This document shows, in pieces, positions 57,861 through 64,000 of a stretch of 64,000 bases of DNA. Source of the DNA: Butyricicoccus sp. OM04-18BH (lineage in GTDB: Bacteria > Bacillota > Clostridia > Oscillospirales > Butyricicoccaceae). The stretch covers positions 2,530 through 66,529 of the forward strand of contig NZ_QULN01000011.1 of NCBI RefSeq assembly GCF_003481705.1. The letters run 5' to 3'. Below the pieces are notes generated by a model. It was not told the DNA's origin. It did not search any database and saw nothing but the letters and a program-made list of their open reading frames with translations. The translations under genes and the position numbers were made by a program. Each line of letters opens with the position of its first letter. The stretch's first letter is position 1.

Positions 57861-57889
57861 TTTACGCCTGCGGCGAATTTCACTATAAT
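57861..57889 (+). promoter_or_regulatory. Promoter of the MATE gene
   Basis: TTTACG (57861-57866), 17 nt, TATAAT (57884-57889). Confidence 0.8.
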
Positions 57890-57915
57890 AGAGGGAGCAG
57901 AAAGGGGAGAGAACC

Positions 57916-59271
57916 ATGTCCCAAACAGACAGCCCACTGGGCACAGCACCGGTCGGGAAGCTGGTTTTGCAGCTCGCGATACCGGCGATGCTGGCGCAGT
58001 TTGTCAATATATTATACAGCGTCGTGGACCGTATGTACGTCGGCCACATCGCGGGTGCAGGCGATGCGGCACTGGCCGGCGTCGGCGTCTGTGCGCCGGT
58101 GGTGACGATGATCACCGCACTCGGCGCGCTGATCGGCTTCGGCGGCGGTCCGCTGATGAGCATCCGCATGGGGCGGCGCGATATGGACGGCGCGCGGCAG
58201 ATCGTTGCGAACAGCTTTTATCTGCTGCTCGCGCTCAGCGTTATGGCAACCGTGCCGCTACTCGTGTTCCGGCGGCAGATTCTGTTCACCTTCGGGTGCA
58301 GCGAGGCGCTGTGGGAGTACGCCGAGGCGTATTTTACGACCTATGTCTCGGGCACGGTGTTCGCGGTGATGAGCTACGGCCTCAACCAGATCACGATGAG
58401 TCAGGGCTTTTCCTCGACGGCCATGCGGTCGGTCATGCTCGGCGCGGCGGTCAATATCGCGCTCGACCCGGTTTTCATCTTTGCGCTGAACATGGGTGTG
58501 CGCGGCGCGGCGCTCGCGACCGTGCTTTCCCAGATCTGCTCGACGGCGTATATCCTGCGCTTTCTGCTCGGCGGCAAGGCGGCGGTCGGCATCACCCGGC
58601 AGCCGGTCAATCCCGGCTGGATGCGCCGTATTGTGCAGGTCGGTCTCTCGCCGGCGCTCATTATTGCGCTGGATAACGTGCTGCTCATCTCGGTGAACAT
58701 CATGCTGCGCAGATACGGCGGCGCGGACAGCGATATGCTCATCGCGTGCGCGGCGGTCATGCAGAGCTTTATGCTCATCATCACCATGCCGCTCGGCGGC
58801 ATCACGGCAGGCACGCAGTCCATCCTCGGCTATAACTACGGCGCAGGCAATACGAAGCGCATCGCGCAGGCGTTCCGCGGCATCATCCTGCTGTGCGTGG
58901 CGTTCTGCGGTCTGATGTTCGTTCTCGCGCAGACGGTTTCCGGCTCTTTTGTACGGATTTTCACCAGGGACCCGGCGTATATCGACATGGCGTCGTACAT
59001 GATACGCACGTATTCGCTCGGCGTGCTCGGTCTCGCGATACAGTACCCGGCGGTGGACGGCATGACCGGCATGGGGCTTATCCGGTGGGGTCTGACGTTC
59101 TCCATGCTGCGCAAGGGGCTGTTCCTCGTGTGCGTATTTGTACTGCCGCCGCTGTTCGGCGCGACGGCCGTCATGTTCTCCGAGCCGATTTCCGACATCA
59201 CCGCCGCGATCGTATCCGCCTGCGGTCTTGCCTCTGTCCTGCCGAGGCTGCTGCGCAGGCAGCAGGTCTGA
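57916..59271 (+). CDS. MATE-family efflux transporter
   Basis: 451 residues, twelve membrane helices. MATE marks: LAIPAMLAQFVNILYSVVDR with MYVGHIAGAGDAALAGVGV, GGGPLMSIRMGRRD, and GITAGTQSILGYNYGAGN in the second half. It exports cationic compounds with Na+ or H+; substrate unknown. A Zn-ribbon XRE gene follows 67 bases downstream. Confidence 0.92.
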   Translation: MSQTDSPLGTAPVGKLVLQLAIPAMLAQFVNILYSVVDRMYVGHIAGAGDAALAGVGVCAPVVTMITALGALIGFGGGPLMSIRMGRRDMDGARQIVANSFYLLLALSVMATVPLLVFRRQILFTFGCSEALWEYAEAYFTTYVSGTVFAVMSYGLNQITMSQGFSSTAMRSVMLGAAVNIALDPVFIFALNMGVRGAALATVLSQICSTAYILRFLLGGKAAVGITRQPVNPGWMRRIVQVGLSPALIIALDNVLLISVNIMLRRYGGADSDMLIACAAVMQSFMLIITMPLGGITAGTQSILGYNYGAGNTKRIAQAFRGIILLCVAFCGLMFVLAQTVSGSFVRIFTRDPAYIDMASYMIRTYSLGVLGLAIQYPAVDGMTGMGLIRWGLTFSMLRKGLFLVCVFVLPPLFGATAVMFSEPISDITAAIVSACGLASVLPRLLRRQQV

Positions 59272-59338
59272 GGGCAACAGCGGGTTGCTTGCCTGTCGGC
59301 CCTGTTTGTGATAAGGTTCTGTCAAGGAGATGATACAT

Positions 59339-59794
59339 ATGGAAACGAAGGATGTTCTGCTGCGTCTGAGAACGGAAAAGAAAATGACGCAGGATGAGTT
59401 GGCGGAAAAGGTTTTCGTGACTCGTCAGGCGGTCTCGCGATGGGAAAAAGGGGAGACCACGCCGAATGTGGAGACGCTCAAGCTGCTTTCCGGGGTGTTC
59501 GATGTTTCGATCAATACACTGCTGGGTTCTCCGCGGCAGCTGATCTGTCAGTGCTGCGGCATGCCGCTCGAGGACGGGACCATGAGCCGGGAAACCGACG
59601 GCTCGTTCAATGAGGATTACTGCAAATGGTGCTATGCAGACGGCGAATTCAAATATGACAGTGAGCAGCAGCTGATCGACTTCTGCGTTGAGCACATGGC
59701 GAGCGAAAGCTGGCCTGCGGAGCAGGTGCGGGCGCATATGGAAGCGGTCGTTCCGCAGCTGCGGCACTGGAAAAAACGGCAGCAGGAGAGCTGA
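59339..59794 (+). CDS. XRE-family regulator with putative zinc-ribbon domain
   Basis: 151 residues. HTH: KKMTQDELAEKVFVTRQAVS and RWEKGETTPN, about 12-58. Then CQCCGMPLEDGTM and DYCKWCYADGEF supply the cysteines of the small zinc-ribbon domain often fused to such regulators, and a C-terminal helical segment ends WKKRQQES. GGAGATGA precedes the ATG at 59339. It may regulate the MATE gene. The spacer 59795-59911 holds two copies of CCGGTCTCGC in a palindromic context. Confidence 0.85.
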   Translation: METKDVLLRLRTEKKMTQDELAEKVFVTRQAVSRWEKGETTPNVETLKLLSGVFDVSINTLLGSPRQLICQCCGMPLEDGTMSRETDGSFNEDYCKWCYADGEFKYDSEQQLIDFCVEHMASESWPAEQVRAHMEAVVPQLRHWKKRQQES

Positions 59795-59911
59795 AACAGC
59801 GGCATAGGAGACCGGTCTCGCTATATGCGAAACTGGAAAGGAAACCGGTCTCGCAGTCTCGCAGCCCGGTGCGGGGGATACAGAGGATGCACGCTTTGTA
59901 CAAACTTCCTA

Positions 59912-59940
59912 TTTACGAAAGCGAACGCGACCGTTATAAT
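59912..59940 (+). promoter_or_regulatory. Promoter of the malic enzyme gene
   Basis: TTTACG (59912-59917), 17 nt, TATAAT (59935-59940). Confidence 0.8.
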
Positions 59941-59998
59941 AAGTATAGATATGAATTTCCGCCCGACGGAACACAGAACGATAACGGAGGAACAGAAC

Positions 59999-61171
59999 AT
60001 GGACGTAAAAGAACGCGCACTCGAGGCACATGAAAAATGGGCAGGCAAGATCGAGGTCGTTGCCCGCTGTGAGGTGAACAGCAAGGACGATCTTTCCATC
60101 GCCTACACGCCCGGCGTAGCCGAGCCGTGCCTCAAGATCAAGGACGATCCGTCCCTCAGCTATAAATACACGCGCCGCCACAATCTCGTTGCGGTCATCA
60201 CGGACGGCACGGCTGTGCTTGGTCTGGGCGATATCGGCCCGCTCGCCGGCATGCCGGTCATGGAGGGCAAGTGCGCGCTGTTCAAGGCGTTCGCGGATGT
60301 CGATGCGTTCCCGCTCTGCGTTGCATCCAAGGATGTTGACGAGATCGTGCGCACGGTTCAGCTGATCTCCGGCTCGTTCGGCGGCATCAATCTTGAGGAC
60401 ATCGCCGCTCCGCGCTGCTTCGAGATCGAGCGCCGCCTCAAGGAGGTCTGCGACATTCCGGTATTCCATGATGACCAGCACGGCACGGCGGTCTGCTGCG
60501 GCGCGGCGCTGCTCAACGCCTGCCGCCTGACCGGCCGCAAGGTGGACGAGATCAAGATGGTCGTCAACGGCTGCGGCGCGGCGGCGATCGCAGTCACCAG
60601 ATTCCTGATGTTCCTCGGCGTAAAGGACATCACGATGGTCGAGCGCTTCGGCATCGTCTGCGAGGGCGACGAGCGCCTCAACCCGGCACAGCAGGAGATG
60701 GCGAAGGTCACCAACCGCGACCACATGACCGGCACGCTCGCCGACGCGGTCAAGGGTGCCGATGTATTCTTCGGCATGTCCGCGCCGCAGGTGCTGACCG
60801 CCGAGATGGTCTCCACCATGGCGAAGGACCCGATGGTGTTCGCGATGGCCAATCCGGTCCCCGAGATCTGGCCGGAGGACGCAAAGAAGGGCGGCGCGGC
60901 TGTTGTCGGCACCGGCCGTTCGGATTATCCGAACCAGATCAACAACGTGCTCGCGTTCCCGGGCATTTTCCGCGGCGCGCTCGACGTTCGCGCAAGCGAC
61001 ATCAATGAGGAGATGAAGCTCGCGGCGGCAAAGGCGATCGCGTCCTGTGTCTCTGATGAAGAGCTGACCGCAGAGTACATCATGCCGATGGCGTTCGACA
61101 AGAAGGTCATCCGCACAGTCGCGGATGCTGTTGCGCAGGCTGCCCGCGATTCCGGTGTGGCCCGTATCTGA
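59999..61171 (+). CDS. NAD(P)-dependent malic enzyme (short bacterial form)
   Basis: 390 residues. The catalytic N-terminal domain has [15 protein letters not shown] (Tyr), [24 protein letters not shown] and [19 protein letters not shown]. The NAD domain starts [15 protein letters not shown] (about 185). [18 protein letters not shown] is the conserved C-terminal region. It converts malate to pyruvate and CO2. The ATG at 59999 follows GGAGG; the longer frame to 59825 includes the promoter. Confidence 0.94.
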   Translation: MDVKERALEAHEKWAGKIEVVARCEVNSKDDLSIAYTPGVAEPCLKIKDDPSLSYKYTRRHNLVAVITDGTAVLGLGDIGPLAGMPVMEGKCALFKAFADVDAFPLCVASKDVDEIVRTVQLISGSFGGINLEDIAAPRCFEIERRLKEVCDIPVFHDDQHGTAVCCGAALLNACRLTGRKVDEIKMVVNGCGAAAIAVTRFLMFLGVKDITMVERFGIVCEGDERLNPAQQEMAKVTNRDHMTGTLADAVKGADVFFGMSAPQVLTAEMVSTMAKDPMVFAMANPVPEIWPEDAKKGGAAVVGTGRSDYPNQINNVLAFPGIFRGALDVRASDINEEMKLAAAKAIASCVSDEELTAEYIMPMAFDKKVIRTVADAVAQAARDSGVARI

Positions 61172-61206
61172 GCGCAGCAGACGAAAAGTTACAGATAAGA
61201 CATAAT

Positions 61207-61238
61207 CAACCGCGCGGGAACAATCTCGCGCGGTTTTT
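61207..61238 (+). terminator. Terminator of the malic enzyme gene
   Basis: ACCGCGCG / CGCGCGGT followed by TTTT. Confidence 0.88.
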
Positions 61239-61325
61239 GCGCAAAAGTGCGTGCACGCACACGCACAAGTTCGCGGAATGACAAAAACAGCGGATTGCAC
61301 AACTCGGCTTTGTGAAAAAATGCGT

Positions 61326-61354
61326 TTGACATTTACAGTGCATAAGGGTACAAT
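61326..61354 (+). promoter_or_regulatory. Promoter of iolE
   Basis: TTGACA (61326-61331), 17 nt, TACAAT (61349-61354). Confidence 0.88.
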
Positions 61355-61417
61355 AAGAATAACAAAAATGCGTTTGTTCTGCGCAGACGCAGAGAGAAGA
61401 TTATGGAGGGAATAACT

Positions 61418-62347
61418 ATGTTAGATCCGAAGAAAGTAAGACTGGGTATCTGCCCGATCGGCTGGTCCAATGATGATATGTGGGATCTCGGCGACGAGAA
61501 CACCTTCCAGCAGTGCATCTCTGAGATGAAGCTCGCTGGTTTCGACGGCTGCGAAGTCGGCCATAAGTACCCGGAAGACAAGACCGTCCTCAAGCACATG
61601 CTGGACGCTCGCAACATGACCATCGCTTCCAAGTGGTTCTCCTCTTTCCTGGTTGACAAGCCGTACGAAGAGGTTGAGGCTGAGTTCGTTAAGGAGCTCG
61701 AGTACCTGTCCTACGTTGGCGCTACCGCTATCAACGTTTCCGAGCAGTCCGGCTCCATCCAGGGCCAGCTCGACACCCCGGTTCTCGACGACAAGAAGCG
61801 CGTTCTGACCGACGAGGAGTGGGACCGCTTCACCACCGGCCTGAACAAGCTGGGCAAGCTGTCCATGGAGAAGTACGGCATCCGCACCTGCTTCCATCAT
61901 CACATGGGCACCGTATGCCAGACCGTTGAAGAGACCACCCGTCTGATGGAGAACACCGATCCGAAGTACGTATTCCTGTGCTTCGATACCGGCCACTTCA
62001 CCTTCGCAGGCGAGGACCCGGTCAAGATGCTCGAGAAGTTCGCTGACCGCGTTGGTCACGTTCATCTGAAGAACATGCGTATGCCGCTGGTTGAGAAGGC
62101 TCGCGCTGAGCACTGGTCCTTCCTGGACGCTGTCCGCGCTGGCGCTTTCACCGTACCGGGCGATCCGGACGGCTGCGTAGAGTTCGACAAGGTATTCGAC
62201 CTGCTTGACAAGGCTGGTTACTCCGGCTGGATCATGGTCGAGGCTGAGCAGGACCCGGCTAAGGCTAATCCGTTCGAGTACGCTAAGATGGGCCGTGAGT
62301 ACATCACCAAGCACACCGGTCTCGGCGGCGAGGTTGTCCTCAAGTAA
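61418..62347 (+). CDS. iolE: Myo-inosose-2 dehydratase (IolE-like)
   Basis: 309 residues. Near-complete IolE pattern: LGICPIGWSNDDMWDLGDEN, TFQQCISEMKLAGFDGCEVG, SGSIQGQLDTPVL, CFHHHMGTVCQTVEE, LCFDTGHFTFAGEDP, HVHLKNMR, AGAFTVPGDPDGCVEF and MVEAEQDPAKANPFEY, including the metal ligands. It dehydrates scyllo-inosose in inositol catabolism. No other iol gene is in the window; the only related DNA is the decayed oxidoreductase/isomerase pair at 34555-35564. Strong promoter and biased codons suggest high expression. The ATG at 61418 follows GGAGGG. Confidence 0.9.
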   Translation: MLDPKKVRLGICPIGWSNDDMWDLGDENTFQQCISEMKLAGFDGCEVGHKYPEDKTVLKHMLDARNMTIASKWFSSFLVDKPYEEVEAEFVKELEYLSYVGATAINVSEQSGSIQGQLDTPVLDDKKRVLTDEEWDRFTTGLNKLGKLSMEKYGIRTCFHHHMGTVCQTVEETTRLMENTDPKYVFLCFDTGHFTFAGEDPVKMLEKFADRVGHVHLKNMRMPLVEKARAEHWSFLDAVRAGAFTVPGDPDGCVEFDKVFDLLDKAGYSGWIMVEAEQDPAKANPFEYAKMGREYITKHTGLGGEVVLK

Positions 62348-62367
62348 TTTCATATTACTGCAATACA

Positions 62368-62392
62368 GGGGCGGCGCAAGCCGCCCTTTTTG
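62368..62392 (+). terminator. Terminator of iolE
   Basis: GGGCGGC-GCAA-GCCGCCC then TTTTT. Confidence 0.93.
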
Positions 62393-62395
62393 CGC

Positions 62396-62433
62396 GAAAA
62401 AATACCCCGATGCGTCTGCTGCACCGGGGTATT
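62396..62433 (-). terminator. Terminator of the GH13 gene
   Basis: Minus strand AATACCCCG / CGGGGTATT then TTTT. Confidence 0.88.
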
Positions 62434-62452
62434 CGTGTGCTTTCAGGGAAAA

Positions 62453-63763
62453 TCAGCACTCGCACTTCCAGAAAAACGCCGAGCAGGGGGGCAGTTCGCT
62501 GCCGCCGCCGAAATCATGCGGCTCTCCGGTGATGAGGTCGACCGCGCGGCCGCATTTCGCGTCGAAGTGCGCGGTATACGGCTGGTCGTCGATATTGACC
62601 GCGATGAGCACTCGCTCGCCGTCTGCACACCGTTCCCAGATGCACTGCCTGTTGGTGAGGACGAGCTGACGGAAGTCGCCGTAGCACAGTGCGCGGCTTT
62701 CGCGGTGCGCCTTCGCCATCGCGGCGATGGTGTCGGTCAGCGCGTTCCGCTCGGGTGCGTCGAACGAGGGGCGCAGCGCGTCGTCGCCCTGCTGCTTGTT
62801 TCCCTCCGCACCCCATTCGCTGCCATAATAGATGCACGGAATGCCCGGCATGCCGAACAGCAGCGCATAGATGAGGGGCAGATGGAGGCGGTTCTGGAGG
62901 ATGGACGCGACGCGCGTCACATCATGGTTGTCGACGAACGAGAGCAGATGCCTGCCGCGGTACAGCGTCCAGTTTTCCGGGCCGAACTGGCGCAGCAGGG
63001 AGTGGGTGATCTCGAACAGATTGTAGCTGTTCATCGAGGAATACAGACCCTTGTAGCACTCATAATTCGTGCAGGAGTGCAGCAGACCGTCACCGACGAA
63101 CTGATTGTAGTCGCCGTGCAGCAGCTCGCCGACGAGGAAGAAATCCGAGCCGAACGAGTCGCAGAACGAGCGGAGCTGACGGAGAAAATCCTTGTCGAGG
63201 CAGTAGGCGACGTCCAGGCGCAGACCGTCGATGCCGAATTCGTCCTTCCACAGGCGGATGCAGTCGAACAGATGATGCACGACGTCGGGATTGCGCAGGT
63301 TGAGCTTGACAAGCTCGTAGTGTCCTTCCCAGCCCTCGTACCAGAAGCCGTCGTTATAATTCGAATTGCCCTCGAACGAGATGTGGAACCAGTCCTTGTA
63401 GGGGGAGTCCCATTTTTTCTCCTGCACGTCCTTGAACGCCCAGAAGCCGCGGCCGACATGGTTGAACACGCCGTCCAGCACAACCTTGATGCCGTGCTCA
63501 TGCAGAGTCTCGCATACGGCTGCGAAATCGGCGTTCGTGCCGAGGCGGCAGTCCACCTTTCGGAAGTCGCGGGTATCGTAGCCGTGACTGTCGGATTCGA
63601 AGATCGGGGAAAAATAAACGGCGTTGCAGCCGAGACGCGCGATGTGCTCGGCCCAGTCGGCCACCTTGCGGATGCGCGGCACGGTTATGCCGTCGTTGAC
63701 ACGCGGCGCGCCGCAGAAGCCGATGGGATAAATCTGATAAAAAACACTTTCATAAGCCCACAT
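62453..63763 (-). CDS. GH13 alpha-amylase-family glycoside hydrolase
   Basis: 436 residues, no signal peptide, so cytoplasmic. The catalytic barrel has VVLDGVFNHVG, the nucleophile Asp in GIDGLRLDVAYCLD (about 183), the acid Glu in FFLVGELLHGDYN (about 211) and LSFVDNHDVTRVAS (Asp about 277). A short C-terminal beta domain follows. It probably acts on maltodextrins (neopullulanase or maltogenic-amylase-like). AAGGAG precedes the ATG. It is monocistronic. Confidence 0.9.
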   Translation of the reverse strand: MWAYESVFYQIYPIGFCGAPRVNDGITVPRIRKVADWAEHIARLGCNAVYFSPIFESDSHGYDTRDFRKVDCRLGTNADFAAVCETLHEHGIKVVLDGVFNHVGRGFWAFKDVQEKKWDSPYKDWFHISFEGNSNYNDGFWYEGWEGHYELVKLNLRNPDVVHHLFDCIRLWKDEFGIDGLRLDVAYCLDKDFLRQLRSFCDSFGSDFFLVGELLHGDYNQFVGDGLLHSCTNYECYKGLYSSMNSYNLFEITHSLLRQFGPENWTLYRGRHLLSFVDNHDVTRVASILQNRLHLPLIYALLFGMPGIPCIYYGSEWGAEGNKQQGDDALRPSFDAPERNALTDTIAAMAKAHRESRALCYGDFRQLVLTNRQCIWERCADGERVLIAVNIDDQPYTAHFDAKCGRAVDLITGEPHDFGGGSELPPCSAFFWKCEC

Positions 63764-63883
63764 AGATCGTTGCTCCTTTACACGGGGGATATATTCAGTA
63801 TAAACAAAATAGACAATTCATGCAATAGCAAAACGGTAAAAACTGTGCAGAATGATTGAAGCACAGCAAAGACAAAAAAGTGC

Positions 63884-63912
63884 TTGCAATCCGAACGACA
63901 GTATGGTATGAT
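63884..63912 (+). promoter_or_regulatory. Promoter of a gene beyond the window
   Basis: TTGCAA (63884-63889), 17 nt, TATGAT (63907-63912). The spacer 63764-63883 has no gene. Confidence 0.7.
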
Positions 63913-63931
63913 TATTTGGTAATTATGAGAC

Positions 63932-63976
63932 GGGCATTCCTCTGCTCATTTACAGATAAATGGGGCAAGAATGTCT
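63932..63976 (+). promoter_or_regulatory. Nested leader hairpin at the window end
   Basis: Outer helix GGGCATTC (63932-63939) with GAATGTCT (63969-63976); inner helix CTCATTTA with TAAATGGG on a CAGA loop, separated by an internal loop CTCTG/GCAA. GAAAGGATG follows as a ribosome binding site for the gene outside the window. A regulatory 5' UTR is possible; no known riboswitch class was recognised. Confidence 0.45.
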
Positions 63977-64000
63977 AAGACGAAAGGATGACAGAAAAAT

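Overview
The window looks like a chromosome segment of an anaerobic, GC-rich (by eye, high-50s %) Gram-positive member of Clostridia, most likely an Oscillospirales/Butyricicoccaceae-type gut bacterium. This is inferred from strong TTGACA-N17-TATAAT promoters, GGAGG ribosome binding sites, oxygen-sensitive class III ribonucleotide reductase, formate-THF ligase, glutamine synthetase III, a four-subunit archaeal-type glutamate synthase, a transketolase split into two genes and an SLH protein. No phage, transposase or CRISPR array was seen.

Layout. 1-800: a rearranged stable-RNA cluster (tRNA-Lys, a chimeric tRNA-Glu/tRNA-Lys remnant, tRNA-Glu, 5S rRNA). 885-3099: DUF1538 membrane protein plus a double PII-like protein. 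3278-6506: nrdD with its glycyl-radical domain on a separate small ORF, then nrdG. 6606-11190 (minus): acetyltransferase, upp, tsaE-tsaB, and fhs, with a dense array of small hairpins between fhs and tsaE. 11413-16632: FtsW-like, PutP, ComEC-like hydrolase/DUF3006, LysA. 16949-28462: a nitrogen-assimilation island. On the minus strand it holds the glutamate synthase operon, glnA (GSI) and an ANTAR regulator; on the plus strand glnN (GSIII) and an Amt-PII fusion. 28570-31904: gltX-glnS. 32150-34437: ApbE, NusG_II protein, Gx transporter and a small lipoprotein. 34555-35564: remnants of an oxidoreductase/isomerase pair. 35629-39285: six tRNAs, two regulators, methyltransferase and hslO. 39430-46193: SLH protein, a two-component system, cupin, a GntR-ABC operon and TspO. 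46363-53755: Na/Pi symporter, a secreted coiled-coil protein with an MmpL-type exporter, and TetR. 53831-57010: DeoR and the split transketolase. 57189-63763: lipoprotein, MATE pump, Zn-ribbon XRE regulator, malic enzyme, iolE and a GH13 hydrolase.

The most interesting signal is in the nitrogen island. Three leaders (glutamate synthase operon, glnN, amt) each carry a hairpin with a hexanucleotide loop of the form AA(A/U)GG(C/U). Its loop and 3' arm are also the 5' arm of an intrinsic terminator. This is the A1/G4 loop and overlap topology known for ANTAR antitermination, and an ANTAR gene ends the same island. In all three leaders only one such hairpin is seen rather than the usual pair, and the ANTAR protein's receiver domain lacks the phosphorylation residues. 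The glutamate synthase, both glutamine synthetases and the ammonium transporter may therefore form one regulon controlled by conditional read-through.

A second theme is palindromic DNA. There are at least two families of dispersed multi-hairpin elements (one beside stable RNAs, one in intergenic spacers near 9.1, 16.9 and 43.3 kb) and a cluster of about a dozen short-loop hairpins at 9.1-9.5 kb.
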